From: Nymphaea colorata
Taxonomy: Eukaryota > Streptophyta > Magnoliopsida > Nymphaeales > Nymphaeaceae
Length of the DNA stretch: 64,000 bases
Assembly (NCBI RefSeq): GCF_008831285.2
Contig: NC_045141.1
Coordinates: 10,402,106 to 10,466,105, forward strand
Direction: 5' to 3'
Position 1 is the first letter of the stretch; every line of letters begins with the position of its first letter. This document shows positions 47,100-59,294 of the stretch, in pieces. The notes below the pieces were generated by a model. The model was not told the DNA's origin. It was given only the letters and a program-made list of their open reading frames with translations, and made no database searches. The translations under genes were made by a program, and so were the position numbers.

Positions 47100-48800
47100 A
47101 ACATTATTTATACTTTCCATTAGTAGCATGCGTGAGACTTGTGGTTAATCATGACAATCTGCAATGGTGAACCTGCTACAACTTCGGCACATAAATCACT
47201 TGCAGTGAGTGGTTTATCGAACATATCAGCCACTTGAAGATGTAGGAGAATGGAGCAGAGAGAGCCACCGAAAGAAAAAAAAGAGGGGAGAGTTGAGGCA
47301 TTTCGAGATTTTTCAAAAAGAAATGTCTTTGTAGAGGCACTCCTCTTTTTTACTGATGGAGACTATTCTGGTCATCATTCACTTTTGAAAATTGTGCACC
47401 AAGGAGGATGGGGGAGGTGCATAGAACCAGTTTTTAATGGAGCGAGTGATAGTTAAGTAATGGTTGTGCAACATTGCCCCAAATGAAATGATAATTGATC
47501 TCTAAATGTTCTGATTGATTATGAAAAACAGTTGATGAAAAACATGATTAACAATCATGGATAGTGTTGGCATACATATTATCACAATAAAGAGTGGGAA
47601 GCTAATCCATATAATTAAATGCAACCTCATGAAGAACAAAAAGCAAGTGCTAAAGCTCGATTATTCAGCCTTTCAGCAAGTTGCATCTTAGTGCTCTAGG
47701 AGACGTAAACCCTAACAAGATAAATGCAATATCCAGCAGTAGAGAGATAGAATAGTAGCCAACCCTATTGAAATATGAAAACCCATATAAAACAAGAGAA
47801 TTATTGAGAATAAACTTAATGTCATACGGTAAGGTTACCTTCATATAGCTAATTTTTTGTTTCACCAACTGTAATCAAGAAAAAACCTTGTTATATGTAA
47901 GCATACAATGTCACTAGTCCTGCAACAAAATGCAATTTCTTTTTCAATGAGAACTGCCACATACAACAAGAAAAGTCGTCAATCAAAACAAAACACTATT
48001 TAAGAACTTGCAATGAGTAACAGGAGACAGCCCCTGTACAAGGATCGTAGTAAACCTTAACAATAGGTATGAAATAGATGTATTTAGACAAAGGGGAAAG
48101 CTTGGTTCACTTAGCAATCAGACAACCGGAATATAGTCCTTTAATCCAATGTTAATCGAAGTTGGGTTCCTTCTCTTGCATAATATTTGAACGAGTTCCA
48201 TATTGGCATGCCCCAACCACTGATGCCATGTTGTTCCATGGGTTGTCCGGTGCCTTATTGGAAGAAGATTTCCTTCCTTGATGGCTAAAGAATGTTTAGA
48301 TTTCCATTTCCACACCCCTAGTTATTAGTGTTTTTGAGTTTTCCCATCCTTCACTAGGAAATAGTTGTCATCAAAAAATTCAAAACACAAGTGCTCATTA
48401 GATGTCAATTGGCTAGTAGAAATGAGCTTTTTCCTTATTTATGGAAACATTAAAACATTTACTAACTTTGTTAATCTTTCTTGATTTAAGGAAGTTTCTC
48501 CAAAATAGTAAGGTGGTTTCATTTCCCAACATTATACGTTCATATTTTCCATATTCCATGATGTTATCGAGCATATATACCTAGGTTCAATAATGCCATT
48601 GAGAGCTTGCTATGGTATATGTCAAGGAAACATGTGTCGCCTAGATTTTCAGAAACAGTCATGACAGCCGATGCTTGAATATTTCTAGCTTGATATATTT
48701 GATTGAAGCTCTGACAGCACTGGATAATTAACCAAGACTTGATTAATTTGTATATCATGCCTTTCTCTTGTTGGAAATTATCTGGAATTGACATGGTTTC
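47100..48800 (-). mobile_element. Decayed reverse-strand copia remnant
   Basis: Minus strand, in order: a protease-region segment (about 48640-48500, reading ...KYERIMLGNETTLLFW), pre-integrase WHQWLGHANMELVQIL (about 48220), then RNase H pieces STAGYCIYL (about 47730), ALALA region, CDNM-like block, NHVFHQ and the C-terminal ADMFDKPLTASDL (about 47220). Integrase core and reverse transcriptase are largely deleted. Many stops; no LTR assigned. Confidence 0.75.
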
Positions 48801-49222
48801 AGTACTTTTGGTTCATGTTTGAACGTTGATGCCCTTGAAATTGGTGAGATAATTGTTGCCAACGGTACACGAGAGGTTGAACGCCCCCACCCTTCTTCCC
48901 CCTCACCCTGGGTCCAAGGTTGCTCAAGGACCTGGGTGGAGAGCGGGTCACCTATCGATTACTGAGATTGTTGTTGGCCTAATTAAGTACATGTTATCTA
49001 TGGTTGAAGAAAAATATTCTGGCGTTTCAGCTTTAACCGTTTTGTTGGTGTTGCAACAATTTTTAGGTTGCCCACAAAAACCACTTACATTCTGATGTGG
49101 ATGACCAATTGTCATGTATACAATGCCGAAGATTTTGGTTTAAAAGTCTGTTAGATAGTGACCATGAGTTTTATCCTTTTTACATTATCGTGGTCACTGT
49201 CATGTTCCAGTGTACTACTATT
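48801..49222. other. Intergenic, no gene recognised
   Basis: Nothing supportable. Confidence 0.5.
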
Positions 49223-49402
49223 CTAAGTTGCAAATGATGGTAAGTAAGGTACCAAAGTTGAAAGATGTATCATAGGTACACTCAAGCTTCAAAACAAACC
49301 AAAACCTTAAAACTAAGTTGCAAATGATGGTAAGTAAGGTACCAAAGTTGAAAGATGTATCATAGGTACACTCAGGCTTCAAAACAAACCAAAACCTTAA
49401 AA
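49223..49402. repeat. 90-bp tandem duplication, nearly identical
   Basis: Copies at 49223-49312 and 49313-49402 start CTAAGTTGCAAATGATGG and differ at one base (CAAGCTT versus CAGGCTT). Confidence 0.97.
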
Positions 49403-50955
49403 CATGAGGGCATGCCCTTACGAGTTTTACAACAAAGTAGGTTTCTCTTGGTAAACATTTAGAAAAAAGAAAAGAAAAGAAAAAAAAATAAAACCATAAG
49501 GAGGCCCACTCACATTTGCCGGATGCTTTTTTTGCTAACAGATTTCAAATTAAAAACTTTACAAAGCATCTTTCCTAAAATCTCTGATAAAGTAAGCCCT
49601 GGGCTCACGGGGAATCCAAAGAGTCTCTGTCTATTGTAACCCAGCACTCTCGGAGACCCTCTGAGTTGCTTCTTTGAAGCGAACCCATATGTAAACATAC
49701 CCCACATTTCACCATCTCTTTCTTCCTTTCTATTCCCTCCGAGTACTCCATCGGTGAACTTGCTCCCGAGGTTGAAGCGCCCGCACATGCCTGCAGGAAA
49801 ACGTCCAACAACGTCTCATGGAAGTCCAATCAGTAAACTATCATCTTATCATTGATATTGCTACGTAAACTGATGCTTACTGAGACTTGGGAACTTAATT
49901 CCGATAATGTCTGAGGTCATCCAACGATGTGGTCGTATTGGTTTCGAAGTAAGCTAGAGGAACTGCTCTAAGAGAAAGATAGCATAATTGGTCCGGCAAG
50001 CAGTCGCATAGAAGGAACAATATAGTCTTTTAACTAACAAAAATAAGTGTACTGTAAATGTAAACAAACAGTGGTCAGTTGACGGGTGTATTGTATCTCA
50101 CACAGGTCTGAACCCAGCGCAAGACTTCAGGGTAGCGAGAAGGAAGAGGCTTTGGACTTCTTTTATAAGGATAGCTTGTTAATCTTTTGCTCACCCAAAA
50201 GTTCACTAGGGGAACCAAATGACCCGTAGAATGTGGTTTTACTACCTAACCTAACTATAATTGACTGACTTCACGAACAAGTACTCCAAGTAGGTGAAGT
50301 AGAACCAGTTTCGCGGGCGACCACCCTCCAGTGTTAGTCATTATAAACATTATTTGATGCTCATCCTTCTCGTGGTGGTGTCAACTTGATCAAGTCCAAA
50401 GGTTTAATTGTTTATACTCGTGAATATCTTCGCCGCTTGCATAAGCAACAGTCCAATGTTCGACTTCTTCTTCTTTTTTTTTTTTCATTTTTTAAAAATA
50501 TCTGATGACCTTAATCAATCCTACCATTTACTCGAAGTCAACTCTGCTTAATTTAATTAGTATATTTGATTCCACGGGTGGTTTATCTTCACCAGTTACA
50601 CAAGACCACGATTAAATATGGATCTTTATAGATTATTTGTATTCTTTCTTTGATTTCAATACAATGGGGAATTCAGCTCCCAACTGCTTTGCATCGTAAA
50701 TTGTGTAAATAAAATACTTATAAATATTCTACACAATAAACTTTCTCACTTGCCATCCTTACCTAACTGAAAGAATATCATCATTTGAAACCTAGATGAG
50801 TGACTACATAACAATTAACAAGCAGACTACCATGCCCACAGACCATCTAGAATTTTACCAATCGCCCTTCTTTCCTTTCCTGCTTTTTGAGTACTAACTG
50901 TGAAAATCACTATATCGGGCTGGAACTTGTTAGTTCAGAAGGTTCTATATTATAT
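49403..50955. other. Intergenic, no gene recognised
   Basis: A 92-codon minus-strand ORF at 49510-49788 is open but carries no motif I know. Otherwise AT-rich sequence. Confidence 0.45.
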
Positions 50956-50959
50956 TGTA

Positions 50960-51399
50960 AGGGGCTACATCTAACTTAGCCCCTTGAGAGACACTTGTTT
51001 TTATTTGGTCGTATCCGTTTTTCGGATGTTTACATATTCGGACTCCAATACAAATGAAGCAAAGTCTATGCCATATTCTGAATTTAAGTTTGTAATCCGG
51101 ATCTGTTTTTTATATTTGCGTCCAAATCCAAATCTTACTTGAAATGGAATCAGAGTTGCTTGACGACATATTAGGACTCACCTTTCAAAATGTAGGACAT
51201 TATATCAAGGATATTTATCTAAAAGACAATAATCTTATTGGATATTTTATTTAAATATGGATCAGACTGGACATCATTTGTTAAGTTTAAACCCGATACT
51301 ATTTCTTAAACGGATTCAATTTTTTATTTTTCATACCTTCTCTTTTTTTAGTGATTCGATCATATATCCAATTCAAATGGCATTTATTGACATCCCTAA
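50960..51399 (+). mobile_element. MITE of the TAGGGATGTCAATA family (left end lost)
   Basis: The right end ATTTATTGACATCCCTAA (ending 51399) and interior (TTTTTCGGATGTTTACATATTC then ACTCCAATACAAAT) match 55300-55690 in the same orientation. No inverted end is seen on the left. Confidence 0.6.
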
Positions 51400-51948
51400 G
51401 TACTTCAGTCTGGAATATGAAAATTCGATAACTCATTGCTAATTTTGCTGATTTTGTCCACGTTAACATATCGTCCCTACCATAGATGACATCGAATGAA
51501 GCCATGGTCACCTTACTAGCAGAACATTTATTTAATTAAGAAATTGGTAATATAAAAATTGGTAAACAAACTAAAATTTGCCCCACCTAATTATGAGGAA
51601 GAAGAACAAACTTGCTTCCTTAATTTTGTGCATAACCGGAAGGGACAACAATACAACATGCATGCAAGGCATACTCAGAAAATCCTGGTTAAGGGACACT
51701 AATTTAAAAAAAAAAAATTTAAGATATGTAAATGAAAAAAGTTATCATGAAGTTTCAATATGAAAATACATATTTTTCGCTAGGTTGCACAGGCAACTGC
51801 CAACAACTACCTCGGCCCCTGAATGTATGTCTTGTCAATTGGGTACTACTTAATTTGGTGAACAAATTAATAATAGGGAGGGCACAAAGCCCAGTATTAG
51901 TATTTCCCTTTCAATGCAAGTTAACATTATCGATTATATTAGTTGCGC
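51400..51948. other. Intergenic, no gene recognised
   Basis: Nothing supportable. Confidence 0.5.
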
Positions 51949-52391
51949 TAGGGCTGCCCAACAAGTGAACTCGACTTGAACTCACTCATCTAAACTCGGC
52001 TTTTTTATAAACGAGTAGAGTTCGAGTTCAAATGTGTGCTCAAAATATTAAATGGGTCGAGTTTGAGTTGTAAGAACTCAACTAGTTTAAATTCGACTTG
52101 GCTCCACTACATAATAAATGTTGAATTATTATGAGAAAATAGTTAAACGAGTAGCAACTAAATGAGTTAACAAGTTAAAAGAAACAAGCCATGTTTAACA
52201 TAAACGAGTTAAACGAATTAAATTAGTCGAGTTCGATCTCAACATTGTATCATCATGTCGAGTTCGACCTCCATATTGTGTCATCATGTCGAGTTCGAGC
52301 TTGTTCTATCAAGCACAACTGGAGTTCGAGTCGAGTTCGAACTCAAGTTAGCCCCCAACTCAAACTCGAGTCGACTAGTGTGCAGCCGTAA
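51949..52391. mobile_element. CTCGAG-type small element with terminal inverted repeats
   Basis: The left end TAGGGCTGCCCAACAAGTG, followed by AACTCGAC, mirrors the right end, which on the other strand reads TACGGCTGCACACTAGTCGA. The interior is a mosaic of GAGTTCGA, CTCGAGTCGA and AAACGAGTT words. hAT-like by end sequence; no convincing 8-bp TSD. Confidence 0.6.
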
Positions 52392-53069
52392 TTGTGACCG
52401 CTTAATAACTCATATGATCTATGAAGTAACTACTTTTTCATATTAACTCACACCAATTTTCTGGTATTTCGTATCTAAATTTTTGCTTTGGGCACCGTCG
52501 TCCAGTAAGGAACCGAACCTCATCTCAACACTGGGGAAAGAAGCGCCACTCATGCGCTTCACGTTCTATAAGCAAATAACTGAATGTGCAGATGACAACT
52601 GAGCTCTGACAAATTACAGCAAAATTAACGATAGGATATAGTGAAGCAGAGAGAGAAAGGTTTCAGATCAGCTTGTCCTCATATTTTTATGTTTGTTGTA
52701 TTAATTATTAATAGTCAGAAAAGGAGGCAGTTCTCTTTCTGCAGTACTTTTCTTGTCTTTGCAGATAGTGCCGGAAGCCACTTGCGTTTTCGTTAAAAAA
52801 AAAAAAACTTATATTAACGTTAAAGTTGAGAAAAACGAAAAAAAAAACGAAAAAGAATCATGCAATTAAAAAGAAAACGTGTATATAAACTTAACGTGTT
52901 GATGTCACATCTTTTAAAGTCTTTATTACTACTGCCACAGCTAGCTGCTTACAAAAAGCAGCATCTTGGCAATTAAAGAAATTTCTAAGAATGAATTTCT
53001 GTCATTTTATTGGGTTATATTTTTTCTTATTTATTTAATTTTTTCCTAATCCGCTAAATTTTTTCATTT
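52392..53069. other. Intergenic, no gene recognised
   Basis: Nothing supportable. Confidence 0.5.
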
Positions 53070-53143
53070 AAAGAAATTGCTTGGATTCTTTTCCAAATTT
53101 TTCTCAAAAGAAATTGCTTGGATTCTTTTCCAAATTTTTCTCA
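53070..53143. repeat. Perfect 37-bp tandem duplication
   Basis: 53070-53106 and 53107-53143 are identical (starting AAAGAAATTGCTTGG and ending TTTCTCA). Confidence 0.96.
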
Positions 53144-53358
53144 AGAAAACACCTTTCCATTAAAAACACCTAAATGATATTTTTATCTGTGGGAACAAAT
53201 GTAACCCTTCTTAGTTTGCAAGGATGGCCCCAAGCTACAGTTGGTGGTAATTAAGGTTGCTTTTGGTGCCTCAAGATGTTGTCTCTCAGTGCCACAAGTG
53301 ACTTTTTTTTTACAACACAAGGGTTGACGCTCTTATCACTTGAATGCAAGTAATATTG

Positions 53359-53638
53359 TTTGGATCGCCAGGGCTGCCGGCGGGTAACCACAGGTACGAA
53401 TAGATTCAATAAATTTTTTAATATTTATTTTATTAATTTTTATATATAAATATAAATATTTTATCACGATTAATTAAATTTATATATTAAAACATATTTT
53501 TAAATTTAATTAAGTGGGGTTCCAGCTCAAGTTTTAATGGTTAAGTCAGGCCCAAGCTCGGGTTTCATGTGGTGTCAGGCGGAGCCGGCTCAATGCCCAA
53601 GCTTACTCACACTTAAACGTAAGTGTTTTGGATCGCCA
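53359..53638. mobile_element. Small AT-cored insertion flanked by a 12-bp direct repeat
   Basis: TTTGGATCGCCA occurs at 53359-53370 and 53627-53638. The 256 bp between begin GGGCTGCCGGCGGG, have an AT-rich core and a GGCCCAAGC/GAGCCGGCTC outer part like the 54.06 kb MITE. Terminal inverted repeats are weak. Confidence 0.5.
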
Positions 53639-54049
53639 TTTTATAACTTACAAGTTCATTATATATCAATGTTTTGGACCACGTGAGAAGGAAAGGCACC
53701 ACCAAAACCAAAAGCAAGGTTTGTAGTATATTGACTTTGAATAACGAGAATCGTTCCGTTGGTAGTCTGCCAACATTTAAGCTAAGTGTACAATTTAGTC
53801 AATACTGAATTTTTTAAGGAGGAGAGTGGTTGGTGGGTCCCCTTGATAAATGCTTATCAGACTGTTTTTGGCTACCCAACTGCACTGAAAAGAAAAAATA
53901 AAGACTTTAAAAGACCATTCTAGACAGTGGCAGAGTTAGCACTGTTAGTTTTTGGTTGAGAGGCACTCTTAGTTTAAATTTCAAACTTTAAGTTAGAACT
54001 CAAATGTTTAAACAAAAAAGTATGTATGTATAAATAAAGCAAATTCTGT

Positions 54050-54306
54050 AGGCTGGTAAGGGCTGGCCCGGGCCATTTAAAATTTAAAAATAATTTTTAA
54101 TTATAAAATATTTTTTTAAATATAAAATATATTTATTAATAATAAATATATTTTATTAAAATAAAAAAAATTAATCTAAACAGGCTAAATGGACCGGGCC
54201 GACCTATCGGGCCCGGGCCAGGTTTTTCCCGGCCCAAGCCCAAACTCAATCGGCCGGGTTGGGCTGGCCCGATGGCAGCCCGGCCCGACGCGACCCTTAG
54301 GCTGGT
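54050..54306. mobile_element. 241-bp hAT-like MITE with 8-bp TSD
   Basis: The element is 54058-54298 and AGGCTGGT is duplicated at 54050-54057 and 54299-54306. Ends are AAGGGCTGGCCCGGGCC on the left and AAGGGTCGCGTCGGGCC on the right (other strand). GGCCCGGCC-rich flanks surround a pure A/T core. Confidence 0.82.
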
Positions 54307-55248
54307 GTGGCCAATTGCCTTCAGCAGCCTCAACATAGTTTGCTTTGTTCCAAGACAAACTTAGACACTCTAAAATCCTTTATTGTACTGGCAGCAATGA
54401 TAGGGCTGGTTCCATTTTGATTCTCATGATTTCTCTCGCTACTTTTTTGTGTTGACCACTTATGTTGAGTAGGATTACTTTCCCATGCATGCATTATAGG
54501 ACTAATATTACTGAGAAGCTCTCCTTACATCCATAAACGGCCTCATAACACACAGTTCTGTAATGTAATGTGAGATGTGTGTTGGTTGCATGGTTGCAAA
54601 CCCTTGAATTGGATTCAGAGAGGTTGACTACTAGGTGAATGGTTAACGAGTTGATTCGGCAGCTTATCTATGTCAGGTCATAAATTTTTTAGAGTATATT
54701 TTTATTAATATTTGATGCACCAATCTGTTGAACTTACCGATAAAAGTAACAAGCACCTGTCATGTCACAGGATGCAATCAACTTATCTTTTTTTGCAGCA
54801 CAAAGAGTTGATGTCTGTTTGAGATTTGAAACGAAGTCTGCATGCTTACCAGCCCTGTCCCCCCCAATCGTCGCGCCAACCCCCTTGGAGATGGCCAAGT
54901 CTCTTGATTAGTAAGGGCCGATTTGTGAATAACACCAAGTTGACAAGTCATTAGTATGTCGAATCCAACAAGTGTAAGAGAGTTTTTTGAGAGTTGCTGG
55001 CAGATTTAATTCCTATACTCAGTGCTTCAATTGATCTAATTCAATTGAACTTTCATCACTATAGTTGTACATTGAAGAGATGATTGATAATAAGATAGAA
55101 AGGTCCGGAGTCAACTCTTATTCTAGCAACAAAATTTGATTAGGTCCAGCTGTTACAAGCCACGATCTCTCCTTTTATTGGACGTTTTGTTGCTTTACAA
55201 TTCACATGATTGCAGTCAGGTGGAAGCTTCAATGGAGACCAACGTTGT
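54307..55248. other. Intergenic, no gene recognised
   Basis: Nothing supportable. Confidence 0.5.
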
Positions 55249-55690
55249 TAGGGATGTCAATAGATTGAACACATAATCTACCTTTAACTGTTTCTATTTT
55301 TTCGGATATTCACATATTCGTATTCGGATTCAAATACAAATATTGAAAAGTCATATCTGAATCCAAATCTGAATTTTACATTCACATCCAAATCCAAATC
55401 TAATTTTCACATTCATATTTGAATCCAAATCCAAAGTTTGAACTGAATTTGGACAATTTTCAAAAGGTAAGAGAATTGGATTTAGGATATTTATTTAAAA
55501 ACTAAATCGGTTCTGAACCTAAATCCGAATTTGATAAGATATTATGTATATCTGAATTCAATCAGATCTTATCTATTAAATCCAAACCCAATCCGATTTC
55601 TTATTAGGATATTAAATTGTTTTCATATTAGATTTTTTTGAAACATTCGGTTGGATATCTGATTCAATTTGGATTTATTGACATCCCCAA
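55249..55690 (+). mobile_element. MITE of the TAGGGATGTCAATA family (most complete copy)
   Basis: The left end TAGGGATGTCAATAGATTG mirrors the right end, which on the other strand reads TTGGGGATGTCAATAAATCC. The interior is built of AATCCAAATC/CATATTCG words. The target duplication is not clear. Confidence 0.65.
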
Positions 55691-57116
55691 CTACTGCTAC
55701 TCCTTCCCTATTTTTTTCCTTTATTTTTAATTCGAAATCCAGTCTATGATCTTATGGATGTAAACGTTTCCCACTTGACATGGATCCACTGTTAATTCAT
55801 CGTATTTTTTTAATGAAATCTTCCTTTATCAGATAGGGAAACCCGGATTTGCATTTGGAGCTAGTTTTTGGGAACTCAAGCAGCTTATATGCTCGTGACA
55901 AAATAATCTCTTAGAAATAATCTGACGTGTTTGGTCTCAAAATCTGATACTGAATGTCCTTAAAATGAAATGTTGATATAGAATAGACATATAAGACTTT
56001 TTAGTGCATAAGTTTGGCCGCTTCAAGCTTGTTAGACCTAGATTTGGATCACATTCACTCAGGGGTGGAGTTAGGAAAATTTTTGTTGAAGGGGTCGAAC
56101 TATAACTTCAAAAATTTTAACAGGGACAAAATATAATTTTTCTTATATAGGTTAAAGTAAACTTTTAATAGTTATGTATATAATTTTGATGTTCTAAAAA
56201 TCTGAGGCCCCCCTTGTTATGAAAGGTAAAACCCAGCTTGACTTGACAACATACACAGCAAACAAGCCATATGTGTGTGTGTGCATTTAATTGGTCATGG
56301 GCTTGTCTTCCATATGTATTGATGTATAACGTCATGGGCTAGTCTTCCAATTCCTTACGTAGTTTCTGAAAAAAAAAAAGGCTGATTCTGGACCAGCTGA
56401 TGTAAAGAGAAATAGGCCAAAAAAATGCAGTGACCCCTAGCTTGTCAAAGAGTTATGAATTTAAAACCTATTGTCAAAAGTAATAGTTAATTTAGTAGGA
56501 TTTCTAACATAACATATACATGCATATAACAATTCAAATATATTGCATGTTGGATGGATGTTGTTGGATAGTTAAAAATTAAATGGTGCCTTTTTAGTGT
56601 CACACTTTTAACTTTTTAACAATTCTGGCAACATCCGGTACACAACAGATTTAAATTCTAAAACAGACAAGTTGCCACCTAACAAGTTCATGCAAGTTGA
56701 GTTGGGTCGAACTTAACACCTATTCTGAGAATGTGTTAGCTGAGCTAACTCTATCGATTTGAGTAGTTGTCCTGTTTAGCTTATTTTGCGATGTTCAAGT
56801 AACCTCTTTGCACATTGAATACAAGCTGAACCGATGCAACGCATGTTGGTATGAATCTTACTTAATACAATCAATGCCAAAAAATAAGACTAGGATTGGA
56901 AATTTGAACCCTAAACTTATAAGTTACTTATAAACTCTTTGTCAATATGAAAGCATCATGTTGAGCACATGTAGTTACCCCAGCCAACTAATTTTCTGGT
57001 GAGCAGAAACCGCTCGAAAAAGGGCCAAACCCCTCCTCTTTCCCTCGATCCTGGGGTTTAAGGTTGCTTTAAGACTTAGGTAGACCCCTGGTACACCTGC
57101 TAACTAGAGTTTGCAT
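55691..57116. other. Intergenic, no gene recognised
   Basis: 56058-56222 starts CAGGGGTGGAG and ends GGCCCCCCTTG and may be a decayed relative of the 10.7 kb MITE, but no TSD is present. Confidence 0.45.
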
Positions 57117-57613
57117 GGGTGAACATGAGGTGAGTCGAGCCTGAATTCAGAAAGCTCGAGCTCGGCTCGACTAATGAAACCTCGAGCTTGACTCAACTCG
57201 AGCTCGAGAATAGCTCGAGCTCAACTCAGCAGTTACGTGTTAAGCTTGAGCTCGACTCGATTAAGGCTTGACAAACTCGTTTGATAGAATTGATATTCAT
57301 CATTTGTGTTGACCTCGAGTTCAACTCGATTAAGGCTCGACAAACTCGTTTGAATAGAATTGATATTCATCATTTCGTGTTGAGCTCGAGCTCGACTCGA
57401 GTAAGGCTCGACAAACTCGTAAACTTGTTTGAATATATCGACTTGATTAAGGCTCGACAAACTCGACAGTTACGTGTTGAGCTCGAACTCAACTCGATTA
57501 TTTGAACTAGTTGACTCATGAATTCGAGTTCGACTCGTTAAGCAAATGACTTGGCTCGAACTTGTTCATGAGCCGAGCTTTAACAAGTCGAATTATCGAC
57601 TCATTGTTCACCC
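57117..57613. mobile_element. CTCGAG-type small element with internal repeats
   Basis: The left end GGGTGAACATGAGG mirrors the right end (other strand GGGTGAACAATGAGTCGA). Between them a unit of about 78-80 bp (GAGCTCGA.CTCGATTAAGGCTCGACAAACTCG then TTTGAATAGAATTGATATTC) repeats about three times from 57240 to 57460. Confidence 0.65.
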
Positions 57614-59240
57614 TGCCCGTGGTAAACCTGTGCAGTGCTGCCATTTACATTTACAGTACACAATAATGGCACCACATGAATCAAATTGAAGACCATGCTC
57701 TCATTGATCCATTAACCTAGCCAGATGCATTACATCCTTCCAATGCTCAGTCCCAACTAATCTCGTAGTTGGGATGGTACAATCCTTATTCACAAGCCAC
57801 CGCTTTACAGTTGGAGGTGTATGTTAGTCTTTGTATTTTTTTTTTTAACATTTTACATTTTTGTCCTTATAAAAGGGTGCTTTCACTTTTTCTTTTCCAT
57901 GACTATTTTGGTCATTCAGTCATCGTGTTGGTCGCCAATCTGACAGAGCTCAATCCAGCTCCACAGCCTTCTTTAATTAATTCATCATCAAAGTAACTTT
58001 GGATCAGAAATTTAACTGCACCCAACTACCAATTTTTTTAGGCATCTCAGAACAGATGCAAGTTCAGCTACTAGATCCGGATCTGGATCCTACTAGCTAG
58101 CACCGGATCCACGTCCTGTAAACATCACTTGTCTTTTGAGGTCCGCGTAACGGTAGTGTGTGCGTAGTAGGCAGCCAATTCTCGTTTCAAATGCTTAAGA
58201 AGTCAAGTCTTTTGTATTACAAGTGGGAGGCCATTGATATGCAAGTTGAAACGCAGCAAAGGCAACATCTCGAAGCACCAAAAACAAATCTTGTACCTTA
58301 AAAGTTTATTGGCATATGAAATAGTATGTAACTATTTCATAAACATAGCTCAAGGATTTAGGCAGATTTATGGGATACCATAAAAATCATTATGTGAATT
58401 TGCCCCAATCTTTTGACCATATTCATAGAACAACAGTTACAAACTGTTTCGTTTTCCATTTGACAATTAAAACACGCTATGATTGTTCAATGAATCTATC
58501 TTTAAAATGATGCAAATTCATTAAATACTAGAATGATGTGTCCATAACATACAACAAACATTGTTCAATGAACCTGTAGGGTTAGTTGGGATAGAACGAA
58601 ATATTCCTCCTATTCACCAAAATTTGGATTTTAATTGAGCGGCACCAAATTGAAACCTATTGGATCTGGTGCAGATCAAAATCCAATCTCACCCCGACCC
58701 GTTGACACCAGCATGACTTGGAATAGTAGTGCTGGTTGGCGTGTAATTGCAGATACAGGCGACCTAAACATGTGCTGGGAAAGCGTCATCCATCCTTTGT
58801 CCCCACACGCTCACATTCTTCCAATCGTCATCGACCTAAAGGCGGTAGTCTTCACGGCAAGGAAAGAGAGGGAGGGAGAAAAGAAAAAGAAAAAGAAAAA
58901 GACAAGTCCGCAACTTCCATGGGATTAAAGCAGCTGCTTCTCTTGGGCTAAGAGCTTGATTTTCCGCTTTCCCTCCTAGATAGTTAAAAGCCACCGCGTC
59001 CAACTACCTCAGCATTAAACACCGTTATTTATTATTAATTATTTTTATAATTATTGTCATTATTATTGGCGATAATGAATTTCAAAAGTACGGAGTGGGA
59101 CTGCACTTAACGGAGACAGAGGGAGACCATTTAATGTTTATTATGTTAGGAAAATACCCAAATATTTGTTGATAAGTTTACTTTGGTTTTAGAAAGACTT
59201 GCGGTTTGACAATTATACATAGTTTCATACATAGTAATTG

Positions 59241-59243
<3 letters not shown>
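57614..59243. other. Intergenic, no gene recognised
   Basis: Nothing supportable; 58870-58900 is an AAAGA-rich tract. Confidence 0.5.

Positions 59244-59291
<48 letters not shown>
59244..59291. repeat. (TA)n microsatellite
   Basis: About 24 uninterrupted TA units. Confidence 0.95.

Positions 59292-59294
<3 letters not shown>

Noticed and set aside
49510-49788. 92-codon minus-strand ORF
   Set aside because: Open and of fair composition, but no recognisable motif, partner exon or codon signal; left unassigned.
56058-56222. Possible third copy of the 10.7 kb MITE
   Set aside because: Ends are similar (CAGGGGTGGAG, CCCCCTTG), but no target duplication and the interior differs.
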